Below, piece by piece: positions 1-7,293 of a stretch of 22,556 nucleotides of DNA. The stretch's first letter is position 1. The number at the start of each line of letters is the position of its first letter. The stretch lies in the NCBI GenBank assembly GCA_016875665.1, contig VGPA01000002.1:1-22556 (forward strand). The letters are read 5' to 3'. The notes under the pieces were generated by a model. The model searched no databases. It saw only the letters and a program-made list of their open reading frames with translations, and had not been told where the DNA came from. The stretch is from Chloroflexota bacterium. Lineage in GTDB: Bacteria; Chloroflexota; Limnocylindria; P2-11E. The position numbers and the translations under genes were made by a program.

Positions 1-1017
1 CGGCGCAGGGACCTCGATCGACAGCAGCCCGAAGATCATCGCGCGCGACGACGCGTGGCACAGTGAGAACGCGGCCGCCGCGACGACGAGGCCGGCCACG
101 GAGGCGATGAGCGGGAGCACGAGGAGGGCGGCGCCGGAGAGGATCATCGTCCCCGCGAGCACCGGGCGGAAGCCGACGCGGTCGCCGACGTAGCCGGCGA
201 ACGGCGAGAGCGCACCGCCGACGAGCGCCGCGGTGCCGGTGACGGCCGCGATCGCGCTCACGAGGCGGTCCGGCCCGTTCGCCCGTTCGACGAGGAGCGG
301 CAAGTAGGCACCGGTCATCATGCTGCCGAGGAACGCGACGCCGAAGAGCGTGAACAGGCGGCGGGTGGCCGGGTCGGCCGCGGCGCCGCGCAGCGAGTCG
401 AGCGCGATCCGCACCGGTGACGCGGTGACCGGCTTCTCCGGCCGCACCTCGGGCATGAGCAGGATCAGCAGGAGGCTCACCCCGACCATGAGCCCGCTCG
501 AGATCGCGTACACGTGCGTGAGCGTGAGGCCGAGGAGGTCCACGATCAGCCCGGCCAGCACCGGGCCGAGGGCCGAGCCGAGGAACCCGGCGGCGCCGAT
601 CGTGGCGAGGATGGTGCCGAGGCGGTCGCGCGGGGCGGTCTCGCGGACGACGGCGAGCATGACCCCTGTGTTTCCGAGCGAGAGGCCCATGCCGATGAAC
701 GAGCCGGCGAGCTGCCACGGCTCGCGGCTGGCGGCCACTCCCGCGAGCACGACCGCCTCGACGAGCGCGCTGCGCACGATCACCGCCTTGCGGCTGTACC
801 GGTCGGCCCAGGCCCCCCAGAACGGGACGAACGGCAGCCCGACGAGGAACGTGAGCGGCGTGAGCCGGCCGAGCCACTCGGGGACGTCGGCCGCGGGGAG
901 GCCGAGCGCGGGCAGGGTGACCGGCAGCAGCGCGAAAACCTGGCTGACGCCGATCGGCTCGACGAGCGACGTGAGCGTGAACAGGCCGGCAAGGCGCAGC
1001 CAGTGCGGGTGCGTCAG
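1..1017 (-). CDS. MFS transporter, drug/metabolite efflux type (3' end cut off by window edge)
   Basis: Integral inner-membrane transporter of the major facilitator superfamily; substrate unknown. The reverse strand reads about 339 codons without a stop, alternating hydrophobic segments with short loops. A motif-A-like loop (GAWADRYSRK) follows the second membrane segment and a related GYVGDRVGFRP loop opens the C-terminal half. The frame is open to position 1, so roughly the last tenth to fifth of a 400-residue protein is missing. It lies 22 nt downstream of the PucR-type regulator gene and is probably co-transcribed with it, so it may carry that regulator's ligand. The frame has no ATG, GTG or TTG between the upstream in-frame stop (about 1104) and a GTG at 783, yet conserved membrane sequence begins near 1000. 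I placed the start at a CTG (1015-1017), giving MTHPHWLRL; this is a guess. Family is clear, start is not. Confidence 0.8.
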   Translation of the reverse strand, partial: MTHPHWLRLAGLFTLTSLVEPIGVSQVFALLPVTLPALGLPAADVPEWLGRLTPLTFLVGLPFVPFWGAWADRYSRKAVIVRSALVEAVVLAGVAASREPWQLAGSFIGMGLSLGNTGVMLAVVRETAPRDRLGTILATIGAAGFLGSALGPVLAGLIVDLLGLTLTHVYAISSGLMVGVSLLLILLMPEVRPEKPVTASPVRIALDSLRGAAADPATRRLFTLFGVAFLGSMMTGAYLPLLVERANGPDRLVSAIAAVTGTAALVGGALSPFAGYVGDRVGFRPVLAGTMILSGAALLVLPLIASVAGLVVAAAAFSLCHASSRAMIFGLLSIEVPAP

Positions 1018-1039
1018 CGGACGAGCGGGCGCCGCGGCG

Positions 1040-2743
1040 CTATCGGGAGCGCTTCGGAGGATCGGCGGTGGGCTGGGCCAGGCGGGCGATGCGCGCCGTC
1101 TTCACCGCGAGCTGGAGCGGAAGCCAGCGGGTGGGTGGGCTGAGATCGAGATCGAGCAGCGTCGAGATGCGCTCGAGCCGCTGGCGCAGGGTGTTGCGGT
1201 GGAGGAACAGCTGCTTGGCCGCGAGCGCCGTGTTGCCGCCGTTGTCGAGGTATGCCTCGAGCGTGCGCAGCAGCTCGTCGCCGAGCGTTGAAACCTGACG
1301 GTACTCGCGCTCGTCGGTGAGACCGCCTTGCACGAGCGAGGTGACGAACCGGTACGAGCCCAGCTCGTCGAAGCGCACGGTCCGGCCGGCGCCGAAGAGG
1401 CGCTGCCCGAGCCCGAGCGCCTCCTTGGCCTGCTCGTACGCGAGCGGATAGCGCGTCAGCTCTTTGCACGGCTGGCTCACGCCAACCGAGCAGCCGTGGC
1501 TGTCGAGATTCGCGGCGGCGGGGGCTGCGACGATCGCGACGAGGCGGTCCTCTGATGCGTCGGCGATGGTCGCGCGGTCGAGCAGCTGGAGCGACGCGCG
1601 CAGACGCTCGGTGTTGCCCTCGGGACCGGCGGTCGCAGTGATGACGACGCGCGGCTCGCTGAGCACGCAGCCGAGGCGCTTCGCGCGCGCGGCGGTGGCG
1701 GCAGGATCGGAACCGTTGGGCCTGACGATCTCCCAGAGCAGCTCTTCCGGCCGCGCCCGCTGGCTCGATCCCTCGAGGAGTTGGCGCTGGCGGATGGCCA
1801 CGGCCGCGACACGGGCGAGGCGCTCGTAGAGCTGGCGCTCGTGGAGCGTGAAGCGATGCGGCCGGTCGTCGCAGATCACGAGCATGCCGACGCGGGAAGA
1901 GCCGGCGAGCGCCGGCAGCGCGACGTGAGAGATCGCGGGAGCGTCCTGGCCGCCACGCCACACGGGAGGCACCTCACCGCCGCGCGGCGCGACGGCCGCC
2001 AGGCGGAGCTCGCCGCTGCCGCGGTCGGCCACGTACAGCACACAGGCCGTTCCGCCGGTTGCGCGCAGGCTGATCGCCGCGAGGCCGGCCAGGACCTCAC
2101 TGAGCGGCATCTCCCCGCCGCTCGCGCGACCGAGCAGGTCCACCGCCTCGAGCAGCTCGCTCGTGCGGCGTGAGTAGTCGCGCGTCTCCTGGCGATCGAG
2201 CGCAAGTCCGGCGACGCGCGCGAGATCGGCCACCACGCGTCCGGTGGTCGCCGCGCGCAGGAACGAGGCCTCGCCGGACAGCACGACCACCGCGCACGGC
2301 CGCCCGTCGCATGCGCCGATGCCCGTCGCGACCGCCATCGTGCGCGCGGCGCCGAGCGCGCCCTGCACCTGCTTGCCCGGGGCCGCGCCCGCGCGGCCGA
2401 CGATGCTCTCGCCGAGCTCGTACTCCTCGCTCGTCGCAAGCGGGCTCGTCGCGGGGGCGGCGATCCGGCGCGCGAAACGCTGCGCGTCCGGGTCCCAAAC
2501 GTACACCGCCGCGGCAGTGCATCCGTCGATCGATGCGAGCCGGTCGACGAGCGAGCGCAGCACTTCATCCGCCTCGTAAGTGGATCCAAGTGTGCCCAGT
2601 AGATCGCCGAGCAGGCGGCCCGCTTCCAGGGGAGTCGCCGTGTGCACCACGCTCAAGTGCTGCGGGGTGAAGGGTGCGGGCGGAACGTTGTCCCTCTGTG
2701 CGGCTCCCCGGACCATCGGTTCAGATCGACGTGTTGCTCGCAT
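1040..2743 (-). CDS. GAF-domain transcriptional regulator with PucR-type C-terminal HTH
   Basis: Cytoplasmic DNA-binding regulator of 567 residues. Two GAF-like sensor domains lie at about 55-185 and 195-322, a CdaR/GGDEF-like region at about 365-460, and a PucR C-terminal helix-turn-helix at about 491-535 (LLRTLEAYLDNGGNTALAAK then LFLHRNTLRQRLERI, the hallmark HRNTLRxRL signature). Relatives (PucR, CdaR) usually activate catabolic operons in response to small molecules; the ligand here is unknown. The gene is first of a leftward pair with the MFS transporter and diverges from a GntR-type gene across 109 bases rich in inverted repeats. The ATG at 2743 follows a GGGGG stretch that could act as a weak ribosome site; ATG at 2716 is an alternative. 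The 5' end of the coding region contains a second copy of the VanR-operator-like palindrome (2579-2590). Confidence 0.88.
   Translation of the reverse strand: MRATRRSEPMVRGAAQRDNVPPAPFTPQHLSVVHTATPLEAGRLLGDLLGTLGSTYEADEVLRSLVDRLASIDGCTAAAVYVWDPDAQRFARRIAAPATSPLATSEEYELGESIVGRAGAAPGKQVQGALGAARTMAVATGIGACDGRPCAVVVLSGEASFLRAATTGRVVADLARVAGLALDRQETRDYSRRTSELLEAVDLLGRASGGEMPLSEVLAGLAAISLRATGGTACVLYVADRGSGELRLAAVAPRGGEVPPVWRGGQDAPAISHVALPALAGSSRVGMLVICDDRPHRFTLHERQLYERLARVAAVAIRQRQLLEGSSQRARPEELLWEIVRPNGSDPAATAARAKRLGCVLSEPRVVITATAGPEGNTERLRASLQLLDRATIADASEDRLVAIVAAPAAANLDSHGCSVGVSQPCKELTRYPLAYEQAKEALGLGQRLFGAGRTVRFDELGSYRFVTSLVQGGLTDEREYRQVSTLGDELLRTLEAYLDNGGNTALAAKQLFLHRNTLRQRLERISTLLDLDLSPPTRWLPLQLAVKTARIARLAQPTADPPKRSR
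2579..2590. promoter_or_regulatory. Second VanR-operator-like palindrome, inside the PucR gene
   Basis: AGTGGATCCAAG matches ATTGGATCCAAT at 10 of 12 positions and contains the perfect 8-bp palindrome TGGATCCA. It lies 259 bp from the copy in front of the GntR gene, on the PucR side of the divergent promoter, where a bound repressor could loop or roadblock. It is also protein-coding, so chance is possible. Confidence 0.3.
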
Positions 2744-2761
2744 CTGCCCCCGCCCCCTCCC

Positions 2762-2780
2762 CGCGGAACCCCGTTCCGCG
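2762..2780. promoter_or_regulatory. Perfect 8-bp inverted repeat (candidate operator)
   Basis: CGCGGAAC, a 3-nt spacer CCC, then GTTCCGCG: eight perfectly paired positions, 18 nt upstream of the PucR-type gene's ATG in the divergent regulator intergenic region. A dimeric regulator site is likely, though a short mRNA hairpin in the PucR leader is the alternative. Confidence 0.45.
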
Positions 2781-2800
2781 ATCGGCCGTGCCTACCGATC
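2780..2800. promoter_or_regulatory. Inverted repeat GATCGG-N9-CCGATC (candidate operator)
   Basis: Six perfectly paired positions separated by 9 nt, directly following the 2762-2780 repeat (they share base 2780) in the same intergenic region. The centre-to-centre half-site spacing of 15 bp is less typical than one or two helical turns, so this is weaker than its neighbours. Confidence 0.25.
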
Positions 2801-2803
2801 AGC

Positions 2804-2813
2804 TCAAATTTGA
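2804..2813. promoter_or_regulatory. AT-rich palindrome TCAAATTTGA (candidate operator or promoter element)
   Basis: A perfect 10-bp palindrome, notable as an AT-rich island in a GC-rich window. It overlaps a possible -35 (TTGAAG, 2810-2815) for the GntR gene, which would pair at 18 nt with CAAGAT (2834-2839). Either a regulator site or part of the divergent promoters. Confidence 0.4.
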
Positions 2814-2837
2814 AGGCTCGCCGGGGATCTCGTCAAG

Positions 2838-2849
2838 ATTGGATCCAGT
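2838..2849. promoter_or_regulatory. VanR-type GntR operator candidate (ATTGGATCCAGT)
   Basis: Matches the vanillate-repressor operator ATTGGATCCAAT at 11 of 12 positions and ends 3 nt before the GTG start of an FCD-type GntR gene, the subfamily VanR belongs to. The match is seen directly; that operator sequence is established for Caulobacter VanR; autorepression by the adjacent protein is inferred. GGAT within it (2841-2844) may double as the ribosome site. Confidence 0.5.
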
Positions 2850-2852
2850 CTG

Positions 2853-3533
2853 GTGAAGGTTACGGAAGCGCACCGGACGACCGTGAGCGTGGTCCACGGG
2901 GAGATCCGGGGCCGGATCCTGACTGGCGAGATCGCCCCGGGGGCCTGGCTGCGCCAGGAGGACCTCGCGGCGTCACTTTCCGTCAGCCGGATGCCGGTCC
3001 GGGAGGCGCTGGCCCTGCTCGCCGTCGAGGGGCTGGTCGAGATGCTGCCGCACCGCGGATGCCGCGTGCCCGCGCTCTCGATCGACGAGCTCGAGGAGGT
3101 CTACGCCGCGCGCATGGGGCTCGAGGCGCTGGCGGCGCGGTACGCGTCGCTCCGCATCTCGGCCGACGCCCTCGAGGCGCTGCGCCTCCGGCTGCCGGAG
3201 CTGGCTGCCCTCTGCCTCGGCGGGGATCCCCAGCGCTACCTGTCCGAGGACGCGCAGTTCATGCTCGACTGCTACGTCTATGCCGACCGGCCGCGCTTGG
3301 TGCGCGAGGTGGCGAGCCTGCGCGAGAAGGCCGGGCGTTATCTGCGGCTCGTCTTCGAGGGTGTCGACCACCGGCTGTGGCTCGACTACTCGTACCAGCT
3401 GTTCCAGGCGCTGGCGGCGCACGACCCGGTCGCCGCAGAGTCGGTCGCCCAAGAGGCGATGCGCTGGACGCTGGCCCAAGCACGCTTAATGCTCGAGGAC
3501 CGTCTGGCGCCAGAGCCGCTCGCCGGGAAATAG
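2853..3533 (+). CDS. GntR family transcriptional regulator, FadR/FCD subfamily
   Basis: Cytoplasmic repressor-type regulator, 226 residues. An N-terminal winged helix-turn-helix (about residues 8-72) carries the typical GntR signature LRQEDLAASLSVSRMPVREA, followed by a helical FCD effector domain (about 78-215). GTG at 2853 is chosen because it leaves the full HTH and ends the upstream region; an operator-like palindrome ends 3 nt before it. The FCD fold usually holds a metal through Asp and three His. Here the usual D-x-x-F-H site reads DAQFM (133-137) and the later E-H position reads YS near 179-180, so metal binding may be altered and the ligand cannot be guessed from the family. It converges, with 15 nt between stops, on the NicX/M29-like gene, and probably controls that gene or the DUF6282 operon. 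Confidence 0.9.
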   Translation: MKVTEAHRTTVSVVHGEIRGRILTGEIAPGAWLRQEDLAASLSVSRMPVREALALLAVEGLVEMLPHRGCRVPALSIDELEEVYAARMGLEALAARYASLRISADALEALRLRLPELAALCLGGDPQRYLSEDAQFMLDCYVYADRPRLVREVASLREKAGRYLRLVFEGVDHRLWLDYSYQLFQALAAHDPVAAESVAQEAMRWTLAQARLMLEDRLAPEPLAGK

Positions 3534-3548
3534 GGTGCGGGCGGCGCG

Positions 3549-4535
3549 TTAGACCTGCGGCTCGCCGCCTTCGATGATCACCTTGCCGTCCACCGTCAGC
3601 GTGGGCTTGCGCATGACGCAATCCAAGTGGAAGGCGACCTCGTTCACGCCGCCGATGGAGAAGTTCGAGCCGAAGCCGAAGTGCATCGTGCCGGCGGCGC
3701 CCTCGTCGGTGAGCATGATTCCGGAGAGCTCGGCGAGGTCGTTCAGGCCCACGCCGCTCTCGGCGAGGACGTACACCTTCTCGGAGCCAGCTGAAGCGAA
3801 CACGTTCCTCACCTCGGTCTCGAGCCCCTGATCCGGGCAGGTGATCTCGGCGATCCGACCCTTGCTCACCCGGAAGCGCACCGGTGTCTTGATCAGGCCG
3901 AGCGTCGGGTAGGGAATCGAGCCGTCCACCACCACCACGCCGTTCGATCCGTCCTCGAGCGGCGCGACGTAGCACTCGATGTCGGGCGGCGACGACATCT
4001 CGCCCGGCTTCACCACGAAGCCCGGCGTGCTCGCGCCGATCCGGCCGGCGATGTTCAGCGTGATGTCGGTGCCGGCGGGGGTGCGCACCCGCGCCTCGTT
4101 GCCCGCCGTGTACGCTGCGGCGATCCGGTCGCCGATCGCCCCGCGTGCCGCGAAGTCGGCACGCAGCGACTTGTGCTCGAGCAGGCTCATCGAGTAGTCC
4201 GGCAGGCTCAGGTAGCGCGCGCCCTTGAGCGACGAGTTGCGGCGCGCACTGGTGTGCACCATCGACTTCGCGGTCACGCCCATGATCAGCGCCGCGGCGC
4301 TCATGCGGTCGGCCACCGCGGCGGGCGGCTCCTGCCCGTGCATCGCGAACGGCGCGACCTCGTGCAGCTCGACGGCGTCGCTCACCAGGCGTCCGCGCTC
4401 GGCGAGGATGTCGCCGACCTCGCGCGTTGACGTGTCGCAGACGACCACCAAGCGCTCGCCGCGCTTGAGCCGTCCGCAGGTGTTGACGAGGATGTCGGCG
4501 CCTTCGACGGCGGCCTTGCTTTGGGTGGCGGCCAT
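3549..4535 (-). CDS. Metal-dependent enzyme of the M29 aminopeptidase / 2,5-dihydroxypyridine dioxygenase (NicX) type
   Basis: 328-residue cytoplasmic protein related to both M29 leucyl aminopeptidases (AmpS, AmpT) and the Fe(II) ring-cleaving dioxygenase NicX. The C-terminal half has the shared ligand pattern: GTMHFGFGSN with His285, FHLD with His303 and Asp305, and upstream acidic residues Glu187 (PPDIE) and Glu259 (LAESGVGLN). M29 peptidases use Glu, His and Asp around a two-metal site, while NicX keeps only a His-His-Asp iron site. Both readings fit here, and the preserved glutamates lean slightly to the hydrolase. Length is nearer NicX (about 350) than AmpS (about 410). The ATG at 4533-4535 opens the conserved part; the frame stays open far upstream only because of GC richness. 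It is divergent from the DUF6282 operon and convergent with the GntR gene. Exact reaction unresolved. Confidence 0.75.
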   Translation of the reverse strand: MAATQSKAAVEGADILVNTCGRLKRGERLVVVCDTSTREVGDILAERGRLVSDAVELHEVAPFAMHGQEPPAAVADRMSAAALIMGVTAKSMVHTSARRNSSLKGARYLSLPDYSMSLLEHKSLRADFAARGAIGDRIAAAYTAGNEARVRTPAGTDITLNIAGRIGASTPGFVVKPGEMSSPPDIECYVAPLEDGSNGVVVVDGSIPYPTLGLIKTPVRFRVSKGRIAEITCPDQGLETEVRNVFASAGSEKVYVLAESGVGLNDLAELSGIMLTDEGAAGTMHFGFGSNFSIGGVNEVAFHLDCVMRKPTLTVDGKVIIEGGEPQV

Positions 4536-4640
4536 GCGGACATGCTCGCGGATAGGCCCCGCGCGGCAAGTGGCCCGGCGCACGCTTTGCCCGAGACCCG
4601 CTGAGCGAGGCGCACATTGCACCGAATTGCCCGCGGTCGC

Positions 4641-4646
4641 GACAAT
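4641..4646 (+). promoter_or_regulatory. -10-like hexamer GACAAT, leaderless start of DUF6282 gene
   Basis: GACAAT sits exactly 6 nt before GTG 4653, placing transcription start at or next to the start codon. TTGCAC at 4617-4622 lies 18 nt upstream as a possible weak -35. This spacing favours GTG 4653 over the in-frame TTG at 4617. Confidence 0.45.
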
Positions 4647-4652
4647 CTCGCG

Positions 4653-5552
4653 GTGAGCCTCGAGCGTTGGGAGGCGGCGCTGCGCGGCGCCATCGACATG
4701 CACGTCCACACCGCAGGAGACGTGTTCCCGCGCCTGCTCGACGACATCGAGGCGGCCACGATGGCCCGCGACAAAGGCCTGACCGCAGTGGTCCTCAAAG
4801 GGCACGTTACGGGAACCGCGGACCGCGCCGTCGTCGTCCGCGCGCACGTTCCCGGAATCGAGGTCTTCGGATCGCTGGTGCTCAACGGACCGGTCGGCGG
4901 TCTGAACCCGGAGGCGGTCGACACGGCGCTGCGCATGGGCGCGAAGGTGATCTGGGGACCGACGATGTGGGCGCGGAACCACGCGCGCTACGCGCGCGCG
5001 AACCACAGCCGGGGCTACACCGAGCTCGGCATGACCTTTCCCGAGGACGGGATCACCCTCGTCGACGACCGCGGCGGCGTGAAGCCCGAGGCCGAGGAGA
5101 TTCTGCGGCTCATCGGCAAGGCGGGCGCGGTCTTCTGCACCGGTCACATGAGCGTTGAGGAGGCGCTCGTCGTGGTGCCGCGCGCGAAAGCGCTCGGGGT
5201 CGAGAAAGTGGTCGTGAGCCACCCGGAGTACGAACCGATGGGCTACTCGATCGCGAACCAGGTGCGCCTGGCGGACATGGGCGCGCTGATGGAGCACACC
5301 ATGTCGTGCCACTTGCCGTTCTGGTTCCCGGCGCAGCGCGAGCGCTACCAGACGATCTGGGACGTCTATGACGCGATCAAGGCAGTCGGCGCCGAGCGCT
5401 GCGTGCTGTCGAGTGACCTCGGGCAGATCCACAGTCCCCCGCCGACCGAGGGATTCCGCGAGTTCATCCAGATGTTCGTCTCCCTCGGTGCTGGGGCGCG
5501 CGAGATCGATCTCATGACGCGGACCAATCCGGCGAAACTTCTGGGGATGTGA
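4653..5552 (+). CDS. DUF6282 family, amidohydrolase/PHP-like protein
   Basis: 299-residue cytoplasmic protein that looks like a metal-dependent hydrolase of the TIM-barrel type; no characterised function is known to me. The N-terminal GAIDMHVHTAGDVFPR gives a His17-x-His19 metal pair, followed by VVLKGHV (Lys49, His51), FCTGHMS (His165), VVSHPEY (His190) and LSSDLGQ (Asp255), the strand-end order expected of amidohydrolase-like barrels. GTG 4653 is preferred because GACAAT is 6 nt upstream and the protein then starts just before the first strand; TTG 4617 with GAGG 6 nt upstream would add 12 residues. It is first in an operon with the [2Fe-2S] subunit (stop and next GTG overlap by 4 nt) and an MFS transporter. 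The divergent NicX/M29-like gene may act in the same pathway. Confidence 0.82.
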   Translation: MSLERWEAALRGAIDMHVHTAGDVFPRLLDDIEAATMARDKGLTAVVLKGHVTGTADRAVVVRAHVPGIEVFGSLVLNGPVGGLNPEAVDTALRMGAKVIWGPTMWARNHARYARANHSRGYTELGMTFPEDGITLVDDRGGVKPEAEEILRLIGKAGAVFCTGHMSVEEALVVVPRAKALGVEKVVVSHPEYEPMGYSIANQVRLADMGALMEHTMSCHLPFWFPAQRERYQTIWDVYDAIKAVGAERCVLSSDLGQIHSPPPTEGFREFIQMFVSLGAGAREIDLMTRTNPAKLLGM

Positions 5553-6040
5553 TGGACGAGATTCAGTACACGCTGCGCGTTAACGCTGTCCCGCGAACGG
5601 TGCGCACGGAGCCGCGCAAACTGCTGCTCGACGTGCTCCGCGAGGAGGTCGGCCTCACCGGGCCGCACGCCGGCTGCGAGCACGGGGTATGTGGGGCGTG
5701 CACCGTGCTCCTGGACGGAAAGAGCGTCCGCTCCTGCCTGATGTTCGGCGTCCAGGCGGCGGGCCACGAGGTCCGCACGATCGAGAGCCTCGCCACGGGC
5801 GACCGCCTCCATCCGCTCCAGCAGGCGTTCTCCGATTCGTACGCGCTCCAGTGCGGCTTCTGCACTCCGGGGATGATCATGACCGCGCTGGAATTGCTGA
5901 ACGACGTTCCCGATCCCACGCCGGATCAGGTGCGCGAGACGCTCTCGGGCAACCTGTGCCGGTGCACGGGCTACGGGCCGATCGTCGACGCGGTCATCGC
6001 GGCCGGGAAGCGCATGCGTGAGGGCAGCACGACGGCGTGA
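5549..6040 (+). CDS. (2Fe-2S)-binding small subunit of a molybdenum hydroxylase (CoxS/XdhC-small/NicA type)
   Basis: 163-residue iron-sulfur subunit that in xanthine dehydrogenase, CO dehydrogenase and nicotinate hydroxylase relays electrons between molybdopterin and FAD. All eight cysteines are present. The plant-ferredoxin-like domain has C43-x4-C48-x2-C51 and C63. The C-terminal helical domain has C102-x2-C105 and C137-x-C139 (QCGFCTPG and GNLCRCTGY). Length is normal. GTG 5549 overlaps the previous stop by 4 nt; ATG 5552 is equally possible. Oddly, neither the large molybdopterin subunit nor the FAD subunit is adjacent; the next gene is a transporter. It may supply a distant enzyme or work alone as an electron carrier. 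Confidence 0.93.
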   Translation: MMDEIQYTLRVNAVPRTVRTEPRKLLLDVLREEVGLTGPHAGCEHGVCGACTVLLDGKSVRSCLMFGVQAAGHEVRTIESLATGDRLHPLQQAFSDSYALQCGFCTPGMIMTALELLNDVPDPTPDQVRETLSGNLCRCTGYGPIVDAVIAAGKRMREGSTTA

Positions 6041-7293
6041 GCCGCGTCGGCACGTTCGACGCGCTCCGCCACCTGCATTTCCGCCGCTACTGGTTCGGCC
6101 TCGCCGTCACGAATCTCGGCTGGTGGATCCAGATGTTCGCTCTCGGATGGCTGATGGTCGAGATCGCCGAGCGCGAGGGCGACGTGACGCGTGCCCCCTT
6201 CTACATCGGGCTGATGGGACTCGCCCGCGCGGTTCCCGCGTTCGCGCTCTCGCTCATCGGGGGGGCGATCGCCGACCGTCTCGAGCGCCGCCGGATCATG
6301 ATCCGTGCGTCGCTCGCGGGCACTTCGCTGATGACGATCCTCGCGCTCGCGGTCGTGACGGGTCATGCGAGCGTTCCGGTCGTGCTGGCGGTCACGCTGC
6401 TCCTGTCGGTGACGGCCGCGTTCGACGGGCCCGCCCGCCAGTCGATGATGCCGCGGCTCATCCCCCCGAGTGATCTGGTCAGCGCCGTGGGACTCCAGAA
6501 CATGGCGGTCCATGGGACGGCCATCGTCGGGCCCGCGCTCGGCGGACTCCTGATCCTTTCCTTGGGCGTCGGGGGCTTGCTGTTCCTCACCGCGGCCTCG
6601 TACGCGCCGATGGTGTGGCTGTTGTCCACGCTGCCCGTGATGCCGCCGGTGGCCGACGCCGGCACACGCTCGATCCTGCGCAGCGTGGCGGACGGCATCG
6701 TGCATGTCGTCCACGATCCGGTCCTCCGCTGGCTGTTCATCACGCACGGGGTCGTCGCGCTGCTCTCGCGCCCTTACCTCCACCTGCTTCCGGCGTTCGT
6801 CGCAACTGAGCTCCGGCTGGGCGCGCCCGAGCTCTCGCTGCTCCTCACGTTCACGGGAGTCGGGGCGGTCTCCGCGTCGCTCGCGCTGGCGAGCCTGGGC
6901 CGATTCCCGCGCCGCGGGTTGATCTGGACGGTCGCCAGCGTCGCGACCGCCCTGCTCACCACCCTCTTCGCGAAGCAGACGTCTTTCGCACCGGTGGTCG
7001 TCGTGTCGCTGCTACTGGGATTCATCACGCTCGTGTTCATGGGCTTGTCGAGCACGATCATCCAAACGACGACCCCGCCGCACCTGCTCGGCCGAGTGAT
7101 GTCGATGATGACGCTGACCGTCATGGGCGTGACGCCGGTCGGCCAGCTCGTGATCGGGAGCCTGGGTTCGGCCTACGGCCTCGGCAGCGTGCTCTTCCTC
7201 GGCGGAATCGTCACGGTCGCGGTGACGCTGCTGGCCGCCGTCCGCGGACGGGCGATCCGCGGGCTCGGTCCGCCCGCCGAAGCGCCGGTCTAG
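6037..7293 (+). CDS. MFS transporter, EntS/DHA3-like
   Basis: 418-residue inner-membrane transporter with about twelve predicted membrane segments. It starts with a short cytoplasmic tail (FDALRHLHFRRYWFGLAVTN) typical of the MFS_3/EntS group, has the motif-A loop GGAIADRLERRR after segment 2, and a second-half repeat near FMGLSSTIIQTTTP and LLGRVMSMM. GTG 6037 overlaps the stop of the [2Fe-2S] gene by 4 nt, so it is the third gene of the DUF6282 operon. Position suggests it moves the substrate or product of that pathway; family members are mostly exporters. Its stop (7291-7293) directly abuts the stop of the convergent SRPBCC gene, forming the palindrome CTAGCTAG with no room for a terminator between genes. 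Confidence 0.9.
   Translation: MSRVGTFDALRHLHFRRYWFGLAVTNLGWWIQMFALGWLMVEIAEREGDVTRAPFYIGLMGLARAVPAFALSLIGGAIADRLERRRIMIRASLAGTSLMTILALAVVTGHASVPVVLAVTLLLSVTAAFDGPARQSMMPRLIPPSDLVSAVGLQNMAVHGTAIVGPALGGLLILSLGVGGLLFLTAASYAPMVWLLSTLPVMPPVADAGTRSILRSVADGIVHVVHDPVLRWLFITHGVVALLSRPYLHLLPAFVATELRLGAPELSLLLTFTGVGAVSASLALASLGRFPRRGLIWTVASVATALLTTLFAKQTSFAPVVVVSLLLGFITLVFMGLSSTIIQTTTPPHLLGRVMSMMTLTVMGVTPVGQLVIGSLGSAYGLGSVLFLGGIVTVAVTLLAAVRGRAIRGLGPPAEAPV

Noticed and set aside
320..1291. Forward open frames of 200-320 codons opposite the MFS and PucR-type genes
   Set aside because: Arg/Pro/Ser-rich translations without domains; the reverse strand encodes clear transporter and regulator sequence.
4617..4652. 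TTG 4617 with GAGG upstream as start of the DUF6282 gene
   Set aside because: The extra 12 residues are unlike the family start, and GACAAT exactly 6 nt before GTG 4653 matches other starts in the window. It remains a minor alternative.
3259..5432. Long overlapping reverse-strand frames extending beyond the NicX/M29-like gene
   Set aside because: Only 3549-4535 shows family motifs; upstream extensions are antisense to DUF6282 and of Arg/His/Ala-rich composition.
6124..6131. Third TGGATCCA copy, inside the MFS transporter gene
   Set aside because: It falls in conserved coding sequence (Trp-Trp-Ile-Gln) far from any promoter and lacks the outer operator bases, so it is probably chance.
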